This document shows, piece after piece, positions 11,355-22,374 of a stretch of 64,000 bases of DNA (its first letter is position 1; every line of letters begins with the position of its first letter). A program made the position numbers and the translations under genes. The DNA comes from Pleurostoma richardsiae (taxonomy: Eukaryota > Ascomycota > Sordariomycetes > Calosphaeriales > Pleurostomataceae). Under the pieces are notes generated by a model, which saw nothing but the letters and a program-made list of their open reading frames with translations, did no database searches and had not been told where the DNA came from. The DNA lies in assembly GCA_030052745.1 (NCBI GenBank), contig JANBVO010000004.1:62001-126000 (forward strand). Reading direction: 5' to 3'.

Positions 11355-12567
11355 ATGTCCAAACTGTCATTAAGGCCCGCCCTCCGGGCGAGGAGTTCCG
11401 TCATGGACGCGGTCTCCCGGACGAGCTTTTCGCAGACCCGGAGCTTCTCGGTCTCTGCATCGCGACAAGGTACGATATTCTGTCTTGAGAGCTCCTGTCG
11501 TTTACCTCTGACTTTTTGTCACAGTAAGCTCCGTTATCTCCTTCTCGCCGACGTCGTCTCCTGAGCTCGACAGTATCCTCTCCGAGATCCGGTACAAGAT
11601 CCTGCTCCCCACCTACATACGGCAGGAGCAGCGCAAGAAGATATTCCGGCCTCGATACAAGCAGGAGCTGCGGAGCAGTCCGATCACCATGGAGATCGAC
11701 GGTGAGATAATCAAGTATACGGGCCTGGACCCCCTGACGGACATCCCCAACACGAGGGAGATCCTCGACAAGGCGATCGAGAGGATGGATACCAAGGAGG
11801 ATTTCGAGAACCTGCCGCGGCTGCTCGAGGGTCTCTGCTACAACGCCAACCGGAAGCTCAAGACGCACGACTATGTGAAGATGACGACCACTGCGGGAGA
11901 GAGGGGTTGCATATACACCATCATCGACTGCGCGCGGCAGGTCAGGAAGACGGAGTTCAAGCTGGACAAGTCAGAGAAAGTCCAGCTGATAATGGAGTAC
12001 CTGCAACTCAAGGCGCTGAACAGTGAGTGGGGCGAGAATGAGGCGAAGAAGGCCCTGGCGTGGGCCGAGATGGTCGTCGAGATGGCGGATCGGGAAGAGC
12101 ACCTGCCGAAGCAGACGACGAAGACATCGAAGCGGTTCCCCCTGAGCCGGGACCCCCAGATCCTTTCGACGCCTCTCTTCTTGGCAGCCGGCATTGCCAA
12201 GCATCACAATGGCGGCCAGGATGTGGACGGCAAGGTCGCGCACTATGCGAAGCTGGTGACGACGCTGTGGCCGGCCGAGAAGGGCCTCCTACAGCTGCAC
12301 CCTGAGGAGTCGTACGAGGACCACGAGGGCATGCATTACTTGGCACATAAGAAGGACAAGCTTCTGGAGGTTGGCGCGCCGATCTTGTACGGCATGCAAC
12401 TGGCCTCGCAGATCGTGGAGGAACCGCTAAGGAGCCAGCTGCAGTCGAGGGCAGACACTCTGGCGGGTGAAGTCAAGGACGCCTTGGCGCAATTGGGTCC
12501 GGACCAGACGGATGGGCTGGGAGTGGCCGTGTACAAGAGGCTGTATGAACAAGACCAGTCTGCATAG
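11355..12567 (+). CDS. predicted mitochondrial protein of unknown function
   Basis: Exons 11355-11469 and 11525-12567 (1158 nt, 385 aa); the 55-nt intron begins GTACGA. The first 38 residues (MSKLSLRPALRARSSVMDAV, then an Arg/Ser run) form a clear mitochondrial presequence. The mature part begins ISFSPTSSPELDSILSEIRY and is mostly charged and alpha-helical, for example KILLPTYIRQEQRKKIF and LRSSPITMEIDGEIIKY. Later segments look like helical-hairpin repeats, faintly PPR-like. I do not recognise a catalytic motif. It shares a short bidirectional promoter with bL19m, so a role in mitochondrial translation or RNA metabolism is a reasonable but untested guess. Its stop lies 59 bp from the stop of the convergent cysteine synthase gene. 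Confidence 0.85.
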
Positions 12568-12626
12568 ACGATTGGATAGTGCGCTTGTACAGTAGATACC
12601 TTTATATTGTATTTATACACACCTCA

Positions 12627-13839
12627 CTACGGCAGCACGATGTACTTCTGCAGACGCTCGGGGATGGCCCCTATTAATTTCTTGTCCGTCAGCCACTTCC
12701 TCGAGAACAGCCTGTCGGCATAGCGGTACGCGCCGTCGCACAGCATCGTGACGACGGTGTGGCCCCTGCCGAGCTTCTCGGCGACCTCCTTTGCGGCCAC
12801 GACGTTGAGCGTGGAGCTCGCGCCGAGGTACAGGCCCTCCTCGTCCAGGCACCGGTAGACCATCTCGATGGTCTTCTCGTCGCTGATGTACAGCGAGCCG
12901 TCAAGCAGGTCGATGTCCGGCCTCAGGTTGTCCGTCACGCGGCCCTGGCCGATGCCCTCAGTTATGCTCGACCCGGTCCTGTCGATCAGCTTGCCGCCCG
13001 ACTGGATGTACGAGTGCAGCACGCTGCCGGGCGGGTCCGCCAGGAACGACTTGACCCTGCCGTCCGAGATGGTCTTGAGGTACCGCGTGGTGCCTGCCAG
13101 GGTGCCGCCCGTGCCGGTCGCGCAGGTGAAGGCGTCGACGTTGCCCCTCGTCTGGTGCCAGATCTCGGGGCCGGTCGTCTCGATGTGCGCGCGGCGGTTC
13201 GCGACGTTGTCGAACTGGTTCGTCCACACGGCGTTGTCGAGACGCTCGGCGTGGCGGCGGGCCTGGTGGTTGTAGTTCTCGGGGTTGTCGAAGGCCACGG
13301 CGGGCACGGGGTAGACCTCGGCGCCGAGCAGGCGCAGAAGGTCGATCTTGCCCTGCGACTGCGTGTTGGGCATGTATATGACCAGGTTGTAGCCGCGGCT
13401 GCGGCACACGTGCGCCAGGCCGATGCCCGTGTTGCCGGCCGTGCCCTCGATGACCGTGCCGCCGGGGCGCAGCAGGCCGCGCTCCTCGGCGTCCTTGACC
13501 ACGTAGAGCGCCGCGCGGTCCTTGACGGAGCCGCCCGGGTTCATGAACTCGGCCTTGCCGAGGATCTCGCAGCCCGTCTCGTCGGAGAGGTGGTTGAGAC
13601 GAATGAGCGGCGTGTTGCCGATTGCTAAGGAAGGATGGACGGTTAGCTTGTCTGTTCTTGTTTTTCTGACGCCCTTCTCGGCTGGGCGAGGAGTCATCTC
13701 GAGGACAGGTGATCGACCTACCTGCAGTCAGGCCTTTTGCGATCCCTTGTGCCTGCGAGATGCCGATGGAGGACGGGGTATGGTGCTTGGCCATCCTCAG
13801 CGCAGTCGTCGCAAACGTCCGGACTCCATTGCGGAACAT
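12627..13839 (-). CDS. cysteine synthase-like PLP enzyme (Ygr012w / cysteine synthase 2 type)
   Basis: Minus-strand exons 13839-13722 and 13624-12627 (1116 nt, 371 aa), intron 97 nt. The join reads [19 protein letters not shown], the conserved start of the fold. It belongs to the beta-substituting PLP enzymes (O-acetylserine sulfhydrylase type). Visible: the Schiff-base Lys in [11 protein letters not shown], the phosphate/substrate loop [10 protein letters not shown] (cysteine synthases usually have TSGNTG), and the glycine loop [10 protein letters not shown]. The short N-terminus [20 protein letters not shown] suggests mitochondrial targeting, as in the Ygr012w group. Yeast Ygr012w does not make the bulk of cysteine, so the true substrate is uncertain. 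An antisense frame of 289 codons over this gene is a compositional shadow. Confidence 0.9.
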
Positions 13840-14431
13840 TTTGCGAGATCTTCCAGGTTAGACCTGCTCCGAACCTGAAGAATTCACCAATTGAGCAGAC
13901 ACAGGCGCTCTGTGTTGTGATCTAGAGAAAAGCATCGAGAAAGAAAGCTGCGATTACGGCATCATAGCCTTGGTGGGCGGCTTATAAAATGTAGAATGGG
14001 TCCGATCGCGCCATTCTTAGTGGCAGTGAGATCCCTGCCGGCCATCGAGGACCCCTGGCCCCGGTAAGGATACCCGTGCTGTCGGCGTTGAAACGGCGTG
14101 CCGCGATCTCGGGATTCCTCAACGTGACTCTGGAGAAGCAACAAAACTCGAACGGAAGACGGAGAGATTTCTGAAGGTCAAAATAGTCTACCCCTAGTGG
14201 TCTGGACGGGAGAGGTTGTATACAGATGATGCCCGTTATTCAGATTGCCCTCTTCTCCAACTAAAGCAGGATATGAACAGGCAACGGGGCACAGTAAGAA
14301 TGTTTAGATGGTCATTTTTGATATTCAACTCTCGATAACGCACCCATAACCGCCGACTTCGTCTCGTCTCGTCATGCTCATGCCGTAAACTCATGCTAAA
14401 TAGCCAAAGTACCTGCGACCTCATATGCTCC
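13840..14431. other. 592-bp intergenic region
   Basis: It contains the promoter of the cysteine synthase-like gene and the 3' flank of the RING gene. No other feature is seen. Confidence 0.5.
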
Positions 14432-17429
14432 TCAAGATCCGCCATCCAGAATGCGCACATACGGCGCCGGAAAGAGTCCCTTTGTGCCCATGTACACGCC
14501 GTGGTACCACTCGCCATTGACGTCTTCAATCTCCCTGATTTCGGCCCCCCTCGGGAAAAGAAGCTCGTCGTCAGCGCCGGGAGCAGGATACCATGCCCAT
14601 CGAGCAGTGGCTCTCCACCCAGTGCCACCGTCTGGAGGGAAAGGCACAACAGCGTTCGCTGCGGAGGGGGAAGCAGCAGGCGTAGCAGTGGCGGAAACGT
14701 CCTTCGCGACCAGTCGCTCACGCCTTGCGTAGTGGTGTCCTTTCTCAGTACTGCTTTCCTGTGGCCTCTCCTCAAGCTCATACCAGTAGTACTGCAGCAG
14801 CGCCGCGTCATCCACGTTAGCGATCTGCAGCTTGCGGCCCCCGACGAGATCCTGCACCACGTTCCGCCACTGCCCGCCCTTGCCGTCCTGAAAGCCCACG
14901 ACGACCATGCGGTGGCCCTGAGGACATCTCCTCCACCCGTCCGGTCCGTTCTCGACCGAAATGGTCTTCGTTGCTACGAGGCTGGGGTAGCACCTCTGAC
15001 AGATGTCGTAGTCGCCCGGCTTCGAGTCCGGTACCAGCGAGCTCACACACCAGTAGCAGTGATATCTGCTCTGTGCAGGCGGTATGGGCACTCGGCAGAT
15101 ATCGCACCTCGTCGTGAAGGTGAGGGGCCGGAAGGACCCAAAGGAGAGAGCGTTCGGACCGGTCATGATAGAAGCCGAGGATGGCCTGATAGGCGAGCGA
15201 GGTGGACTCTGCGGCGGCGTGCCCGTCGACTGAGCAGGCTGGTACGTCAGGGGCAGCAGCGGGTGTGTACATGACCGCCCCTGGTTAACGCAGTCGTTGC
15301 AGAAGCCCCAGTCCGCATCGTTGCATACGCCGCATCGCCAGTAGCACTCGTTCGCCCAGACGAGACATCTGGCGCAGAATGCACCGCTCTGCAGTCTCGC
15401 CTCGGGATCTTCTGTCGTCAGCGTCTTCCTCCCCTCCGCACCGCCGGGGATGCGCTTTGGCTGCAGGTACCGGACCGCCCAGAGTCGGTGAGGCTCAGGC
15501 AGTGTGGGGTCGGTCTTGCGGGCCGCCTCCCATTTGGCCCACCCGGCGTCGCCGAACCCAAACCAGTACAGGCAGCCTTTACCCTGTCTGTAGCAGGTGA
15601 GGCAGATATTCCAGTCCCCGTCTTTGCAGGTAGTGCAGTTATAGTACAACTCGTACTCGATGTGCTCCCGGCCGCAACGTGAGCAGGTGATGGACGGCTC
15701 TGGGTAGAGCTGCCGCTGCCGCTGATGACCGGGTGAGCCTAGCGGGGGAGAAACAGGGTTGCTATGGCCTGCCCGTGGTGCGAAGTTCGCGGTAGGGCCG
15801 ACGGTGATGTCTGCTGGGCGCCGACGACCATGAACCCCTGAAGGGCTCGATTCGTTGGAAGAAGGAAGATGGGGCTGAATGATGTTCAGACCCGATGCAG
15901 CTCTTGCACTGAAAGGCAATGACGACGTAGCTGGTGGATCGAGACTATGCATGCCGCTCGTGCTGACTGTAGGTGAGCTTGAGCTCCTTGCATCTGATAT
16001 AACCGGCCTGCTCGCCGACTGTCCTCCACTGCTAGGGCGAAGTTGTAGATCCGTTTGCGAACGCGCCGCAGGCCTCGCTTCAGACTGGGTAGGAACGACG
16101 GGCACAGTGGCGCTTCTGTCTCTGCTGCCACTCGCGGTCCTTCTCCTCCGTCTCGGCTCCTGGACTTCCAAGTGCGTAGTACTCGATGATGGCGGGTACC
16201 TGCTGCGTTCTTCATTCTGACTGGTAGCACTCGGCGTCCGGGAGTGTGCTCTCTGCCTGCTTGTGCTCCTTTGGGACTCCCCTAGACGGGGCCGCGGCTC
16301 CGGGGGAACCAGTTCCGAGGGCCGGGAGGCCGCACTTGCATTGCTTCTCCTTCCAGTCTCGTGCCGGGATCTCTCTCGTTGCCGCCTGCGGTAAGCTTCT
16401 GTTATCCTTCTGCTCAGCTCGTCGTTGTTGGTAAGATCGATGTTATCTAGGTCGAGACCGTCTAGCAGACCCTCCTCCTGTATCTGCCTCGCAAACTCCT
16501 CTACCTCCCGCTCGATATCAAGCGACCCTACGTCAGACGAGCTGATCAGCGACCGGAGTGAGGACTGATGCTCGATATGCCGGCGCCGCATCTCCGACGC
16601 GTCGTCTCCCCGCTGTCGAGACTCGCTTCTATGCCGCCGCGACTCAGCCGCCGACGCCGTCTCCGGCTGCAGCAGGACGTTCTGCTCCGCCCTGCGCCTG
16701 TTCTCCTCATCCGCGGCCTGTCTCCTGCGCTCGCGCTCCCGAGTGTCTCTAGCCCGAGTTTCAGTGTTGCGCGATTCCCTGCTCGGGTCTCTGCTCCGCC
16801 TGGTTCTTCCCTCCCCAGATCTGCTTTCATCACGTCGCCTCCGTGAGCTAGACTGTGAAGCCCCAGACCCGGCAACCGCCTCGCGCAGGCTTAGCTCTCG
16901 AACCTCGCGGATTAGTCTCCTCTCCTCCTCCTCCAGCCGGCGCTGCTCCGGCGTCTTCTCCGCAATGTTCAGCTTAGGAATCACCCGGTCGCCCGGCTTG
17001 TACTTCTTGTTCATCTCCTCCTTCTCGTCATCCGTCTTCGCCTTGTCGGGGTTCGCCGCGAGGAACATGTCGAGCAGGGTCGCGACCGTTGCATTGTGCC
17101 TCGTGTCCCGGACCGGGGCCCTGCATGCCGGGCAGGTGAAGACCGGGGCGCCGGGGGCCGGGGGAGACTGGGCGTTCTCCGCGGCCGCGGCCTGCCAGCT
17201 GAACCATTCCTTCAGGCATGCGCCGCAGAAGGTGTGCAGGCAGTCGAGGAGGGTCAACGGCTGGTATAGGAGCTCGGTGCAGATCTCCCGTCTTTGTTAG
17301 CGCTGTTGGACTCGACTGACTCGGGGGCTCGAGCACCAGACAAGGTGCTGAGGCGCTTGCTGCGTGGGCAACACTTACCGAACAGGTGAGCTCCTTCTCT
17401 AGGTCCACAGCTGGCCTCGGAGAATCCAT
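14432..17429 (-). CDS. RING-finger protein with ZZ-like zinc modules and C-terminal SH3 domain
   Basis: Minus-strand exons 17429-17379 and 17284-14432 (2904 nt, 967 aa), intron 94 nt. The join gives LTCSICTELLYQPLTLLDC and then HTFCGACLKEWF, with CPAC about 28 residues later: a C3HC4 RING at residues 16-64, the E2-binding module of ubiquitin ligases. Residues about 110-530 are a disordered Arg/Ser/Glu-rich region. Three Cys-rich modules follow: CSRCGREH...CTTCKDGDWNIC (about 548), CARCLVW...CGVCNDADWGFC (about 653) and CDICRVPIPP...CYWC (about 744), similar to ZZ fingers. The last 60 residues form an SH3 domain: ARWAWYPAPGADDELLF, then GEWYHGVY and GLFPAPYVRIL. The protein is probably an E3 ligase that recruits Pro-rich partners. 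The targets are unknown; the closest annotation type is CHFR-like RING protein. Confidence 0.9.
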
Positions 17430-17897
17430 TTTTGACTGAGGACCGCTCCTCTCCCGCGCGGGAGGCTACGATGGGGGGAGGTGTGTGTATGTAGTTTCGT
17501 AGGAGTCGAATATCGATCTCAGGCACCGACTTATGAGTGCTGATAGGGCTGAACAGCGCTCGCCTGCGGGGCGCGGGGGGCAGTGCGATAACGGAATTTG
17601 TAGAGGCCTGGAAATTCGTGGTGCCAATGCGATTTTACCAGTCTCACGTCAGGGGGCGAATGGGCATCGGGCTTGCTCAGCCCAGATCTCGTATTTTCTA
17701 TGTGGCCACATGCATGCACGCAATCAAATGCAGCCTCGAGTAGGACTTGGGCACTGGCGCTTGAAGTGGTGTACTCCATACAGAGGGCATCATGAGGTTT
17801 CCTTGGTCCACAGTGGTCTTCGGTGCACTCGTCCGTATGGTTCACAAATGCATCTGAAATGGTGGGAACAGATGGCGATTCATTCTCCCCTGTCTGC
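17430..17897. other. 468-bp intergenic region
   Basis: It lies between two minus-strand genes: promoter and leader of the RING gene on the left, 3' flank of the RING gene's upstream neighbour (enoyl-CoA hydratase) on the right. No other feature is seen. Confidence 0.45.
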
Positions 17898-18830
17898 CTA
17901 CTGGTGAGTCCATTCCGGCTTCTTCTTCTCTGCGAATGCCTTCATGCCAATCTTCTGGTCTTGGCTGCCGAACAGGCTGTGGAAAACCCTCCTCTCGTAC
18001 TCAACGCCGTCCCTCAGTGGCAAGTCCTGGCTCTTGTTCACCACCTCCTTACCCGCCTGGACAGCGACCTTCGAGTAGCCGGCGATGGTCTCTGCCGTTT
18101 TTAATGCAGCCTCCATCAGCTCTTCGTACGTCGCAAACGACCTGGCCGCCAGGCCCCATTGGTAAGCCTCGGTGCCCGAAAAAGACTTCCCCGTGAGGAT
18201 GAGCTCCATTGCTCGAGACTTGCCGATCGCCCTGGTCAAACGCTGGCTCCCTCCGGCGCCGGGGATGACACCAAGCTTGATCTCCGGCTGCCCGAAGTTG
18301 GCGCTATCTGTGCAGTATAGGATGTCGCACATCATGGACAGCTCACAGCCGCCACCGAGCGCATGGCCGGACACTGCGGCGATGATGGGCTTCTTGATCT
18401 GCGTAGTGAGGAGCGACCACGACTCGATGAAAGCCTTGGTGTATGCTTCAGAGAAGGTCAAGGGCGCCATCTCCTTGATGTCGGCACCGGCCGCGAAAGC
18501 TTTCTGTGAGCCCGTCAAGACGATGGCCCCGACGCTGTCTGATGCATTGAATGCCACCAGGGCTTCGTTAAGCTCTTCGATCAAGGGCGTGCATAACGCA
18601 TTGAGAGCCTTGGGGCGGTCCAATGTCACTACCAATGACCGGGTCAGCGAGCACGCATGTTGACGAACTAGGCTGGGCATATTACCTTGCCCAACACCTG
18701 GCTTTGGCTCCGAGACCTGGATGTACTCGTAGCTCCTGGCCTGTGACGCGGAAAAGGAGCGGGCGAGAGCTGGCAGCGAAGACATCTGTAATCTCGAGGC
18801 GACTGGCCTGAGAGCTCTTAGTGAATTCAT
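17898..18830 (-). CDS. mitochondrial enoyl-CoA hydratase (short-chain, ECHS1 type)
   Basis: Hydrates trans-2-enoyl-CoA to 3-hydroxyacyl-CoA in mitochondrial beta-oxidation and in amino-acid breakdown. Minus-strand exons 18830-18686 and 18628-17898 (876 nt, 291 aa). The join reads KPGVGQ|VTLDRPKALNAL. The N-terminus MNSLRALRPVASRLQMSS is a mitochondrial presequence. Crotonase-fold signs: the oxyanion-hole segment QKAFAAGADIKEM, the ALGGGCELSMMCD segment with one catalytic Glu, and FGQPEIKLGVIPGAGGSQRL with the second. The C-terminal helix ends in KKKPEW. The intron is 57 nt, a multiple of three with no in-frame stop, so retention would only insert 19 residues. An extended frame upstream of 18830 has no support. 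Confidence 0.95.
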   Translation of the reverse strand: MNSLRALRPVASRLQMSSLPALARSFSASQARSYEYIQVSEPKPGVGQGNMPSLVRQHACSLTRSLVVTLDRPKALNALCTPLIEELNEALVAFNASDSVGAIVLTGSQKAFAAGADIKEMAPLTFSEAYTKAFIESWSLLTTQIKKPIIAAVSGHALGGGCELSMMCDILYCTDSANFGQPEIKLGVIPGAGGSQRLTRAIGKSRAMELILTGKSFSGTEAYQWGLAARSFATYEELMEAALKTAETIAGYSKVAVQAGKEVVNKSQDLPLRDGVEYERRVFHSLFGSQDQKIGMKAFAEKKKPEWTHQ

Positions 18831-19432
18831 CTTCAATTGGCAAACGTAGCAGCACCCAGTGAACGAAAGGCGTCTAAAGAAACGAATGTATTGACTTTCC
18901 AAGCTTGGACAACCAGTTCTACGTTCGTCGTTCTGGGTGCGATGTTTGTCTTTTCTTTGTCAACAGTGCACTTGGCTTAACGTTATCAGAAGCCAGAGGG
19001 GCATATACAATACAGCTGGGGTGAGCTCTCCGCCCTGAGCTCCGACAGAAACCGAGGCTGTCTCGGTCTGACGTACGGAACAACTTGGGTGTGCGTGCCA
19101 CAGCTTGTGCAAGGTCAAGCCACACCTCGAGTGACCATCCAAATTGGGGCCCTGTGGCTGATCAACTTAACTAGAGTCTAGGCCCCACTCTAAATTGGCG
19201 AGGGCTCCCTCCACGCAATCTATCTGGCAGGCCAGATTTCCGTGCATCCCTTTCTGCACTTGTCGCGACGCAATCTTCTGCTGCAGGCACGTTTTCGAAC
19301 CCTCGAACCACTCTTTGTCCTCAGCGCGCCCGGCCACTCTCTCTCTGGCTGTTACCGATTTGACGTGCTTCGCATAATCGAGAGTGTCTATTTTCGCCGC
19401 TCAACATCGAAGCGCAGCGCACTCCCGCCAAA
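18831..19432. promoter_or_regulatory. bidirectional region between enoyl-CoA hydratase and RER1
   Basis: Divergent genes flank this 602-bp stretch. The RER1 side is pyrimidine-rich. No specific site is recognised. Confidence 0.5.
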
Positions 19433-20190
19433 ATGGATGCTCCAGAGCCTGAGCAGACCCCTTTCGCCGCCGTGAGCGCGCAGACCTCCAAACTGCAGCG
19501 GGTATGCCTTTAATCCTCTGGAGAGCGTGCCAGTACTTCACGGAAGCCATTTCTGACACTTTTGTAGCAATACCAGTCGCTGCTCGACCAGTCCACGCCA
19601 TATGTGCTCTATCGATGGGTTGGTACCGCTGTTGCCCTCGTCATCTTCTTCCTCCGCGTCTTGATCAAGGAGGGCTGGTATATTGGTTCGTGCTCTTCGG
19701 CATGATCTCGCGAGATGATGGCAATTGCTAAACTCTTCAAGTTGCATATGCGCTGGGTATCTACCTCCTCAACCTCTTCCTGGCCTTCCTCCAGCCGAAG
19801 TTCGACCCCTCCAACGAGGCTATCGACAACGAGATGGAGGATGGTGCAGCTGGCTCCCTGCCGACGAAGCAGGATGAGGAATTCCGCCCCTTCATTCGGC
19901 GCTTGCCCGAGTTCAAGTTCTGGCACTCGGCCACCCGGGCTGTCCTTATCTCCTTCGTATGCAGCTGGTTCGAGGTCTTCAACGTCCCGGTCTTCTGGCC
20001 GGTTCTGGTCATGTACTGGTTCATTCTGTTCTTCCTGACGAGTAAGTCATGTTGCCTCTGTACAAATTGGTCTGCAATGATGCTAACTAGCGTTTTACTC
20101 TCAGTGCGGAAGCAGATCCAGCACATGATCAAGTACCGTTACGTCCCGTTCTCCTTCGGCAAGACCCGATACAACAGGAACAGCCAATAA
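19433..20190 (+). CDS. RER1: Golgi-to-ER retrieval receptor RER1
   Basis: Membrane protein of the early Golgi that returns ER membrane proteins by recognising their transmembrane segments. Exons 19433-19501, 19568-19685, 19742-20041 and 20105-20190 (573 nt, 190 aa). Joins give LQR|QYQSLLDQSTPYVLYRW, EGWYI|VAYALGIYLLNLFLAFL and FFLT|MRKQIQHMIKYRYVPFS, all family hallmarks. Four hydrophobic segments are visible (about 43-60, 66-82, 133-150 and 152-168). The QPKFDPS motif follows the second. Intron 2 uses a GTTCGT donor. The tail FGKTRYNRNSQ is basic and short, as in the family. Confidence 0.97.
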
Positions 20191-20809
20191 GGCAGATAAA
20201 ACTGGGAAGAGAAGTCCATAACAGCCTCGTCGATGCAAGTGGGAGCCTTATCGTCCGCCTCACTGTTATGGCCGGAATTACAGTTGCTGGGCCTCGATAT
20301 GAACTTGTATAAAGTAGACCTTTTAATATGTGCCCTTTACCGGCGTGAGAACGCCGCGAAATCAAGGATGATTCCATTGCCCGCCTCTCAGGGATATCGG
20401 TAAGGTCTGGTTGGGTTGCGGTAGGATACTGGGATGGATGGGATCCGGACCACGGCTGGTTATGATGATGTACCTAGACTACGAATCTGCAAATTCTTCA
20501 TAGAAGACTGAGAAAGCATAGTCTTGAACTGAAGCAATGACTGCTTTGAAGGGGACATTGACCAGGGATCAATTGTGCGTTTCGCGGACGGCGTTGCCGG
20601 TGCTGGCACTGACTTTTGAGGCTTTAGTTTAGGTTCTTTGCGCTATTGCTTGGTTCAGCCTTCTATCAGCCTCGCCAATTTTCCCACGCTGCTACAACTC
20701 CCTTTCAAGCAACGCCCTCTCCCACGAAGCAGCGCAAACAAGTTTCACACCTCAAAGCTTCATCTCAATCAAACAAAATTGAGGCGGAGTCAGATGAACG
20801 GTCCCTGAA
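20191..20809. other. 619-bp intergenic region between RER1 and PAF1
   Basis: It holds the RER1 3' end and the PAF1 promoter. No additional gene is seen. Confidence 0.5.
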
Positions 20810-22374
20810 ATGTCTTCCTCACAGTCTCGCGGCGGCGACCGCGTCATTCACCAGGATTTCATTGCCCGCATACGGTTTTCCAACACGCTCCCGCCGCCTC
20901 CAAATCCGCCGAAGCTCCTCGACATCCCCAATACCGGCCTCTCGAGCGGACAATACACGACGCCCGGCTTCGCATCTCGCCTTGCGCGGGAGCAGCCGTT
21001 GAATATTGAGGCCGATGCCGAACTCGGAATGCCGATCGACCTGGTGGGCATGCCAGGCATCTTCGATGGCGACGAGAGCTGTATGTCGCATCCTCCTGCT
21101 CTCAACGATGGGACTAAAGTGCTGACTCTGTCATAGCGATACAAGCGCCAGAACACGCGCCTCACGTCCACCCTCACGATCGAGCCCTACTGAGGCCGCT
21201 GTCCACCCTCGGGAAGCCCAAGGTCGCTGACGCGGCGGTGTCCTTCCTCCGTCGCACCGAGTACATCTCCTCCGCAGCCGCCAAGGCGCACTCGCAGGCC
21301 AACCCGCTGCGTCCCATCAACAGCAACCCGCTGAAGCGGCCGCAGAAGAGGAAATCCCCGGAGCCAGAGGCCGGCTCGCCGGCCTACATTAAGCGCAAGA
21401 TCGAGCGGTCCTTCCAGGTCGCCGAGCAGAACCTCAAGAACCGCGCCCAGGTCAGGCACCCGGGCGGCAAGAGCGTGCGGCTCGTGGACGCCTACCCGCT
21501 GTTGCCGGACCTTGACGCCTTCCCCGACTCGGGCGCCTACGTGACCATCAAGTTCGTTAACAACCCCGTGCCCCCATCGGGCGCGTACGACACGCGGCTG
21601 CTGTCGGGCATCTTCAAGCCGCAGGAGCGCGACGCAGCGGCCGAGGCCGCCTTCGAGGCCGCCGTGGCCGCTCACGAGCTCGACCCGGAGAACAACCCGC
21701 GGCCGCCCAACTTCATGAACTACGACCTGTACCTGGCCGACACGCCTGCCACCGCGGAGAAGTTCCGCGGCAAGTTCGACGTCGCGAACCCGGAGCGCGA
21801 CGACGAGGCGCTGTACACGGCGCGCAGCGCCGACGCCGGACCATGCTTCCAGTTCAACCGCGTGCGCGCGTACGAGACGGCCAACGAGACGGAGTTGGAC
21901 CACTCGACCAAGTACGATGACGAGGTCATCCTGGCCTTCAGCAACGGTGGCTCCGCCGCGCCGCAGCAGCAGAAGGCCGTGTGGTACTACCCGGTCATGG
22001 ACCGGTCGACGATCCGGACGCAGCGCACCAGGAACATCAACCGGACCATGGGCTTCGGCGCCGCCGAGGAGGGCCAGACCATCGACCAGCTCGAGGTCAC
22101 GGTCGAGAGCCCGACGGAGGAGATCCGCGAGTACATGCTGCGGTACAAGGAGAAGCCGCTGGGCTTCCTGGAGGAGGAGGCGCAGGAGCAGGAGCACGAG
22201 GAGGAGCACGCGGAGAGGCGCGCGAAGGAAGAGGACGAGGACCACCAGGACGCTGGCCACAGCGCCGAGAGCCCGGCTGATAATGGTGCGTCGCCTGCCA
22301 CAGCTAATGGCAGGCACGGCAGCGAGTCGCCGGTCGAGTCGGAGCAGGATGCGGAGGGTGACGAAGAGGAGTGA
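20810..22374 (+). CDS. PAF1: RNA polymerase II-associated factor Paf1
   Basis: Core subunit of the PAF complex, which travels with RNA polymerase II and promotes H2B ubiquitination and H3K4/K36 methylation. Exons 20810-21080 and 21137-22374 (1509 nt, 502 aa); the intron is 56 nt. The N-terminal part has the Paf1 signature: QDFIARIRFSNTLPPPPNPP, then YTTPGFASRLAREQPL and LGMPIDLVGMPGIFDGDES. After the join come HDRALLRPLSTLGKP and FLRRTEYIS. The central region includes KYDDEVILAF and WYYPVMDRSTIRTQR. The C-terminal 70 residues are acidic and disordered (repeated Glu/Asp/Ser), as in other Paf1 proteins. An antisense frame of 376 codons over exon 2 is a GC shadow. Confidence 0.97.

Noticed and set aside
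12759-13628. 289-codon antisense frame over the cysteine synthase-like gene
   Set aside because: A compositional shadow of a conserved gene on the other strand.
21187-22317. 376-codon antisense frame over PAF1
   Set aside because: It mirrors the strong third-position GC bias of PAF1; its product is Arg/Leu/Val/Gly-rich and resembles no family.
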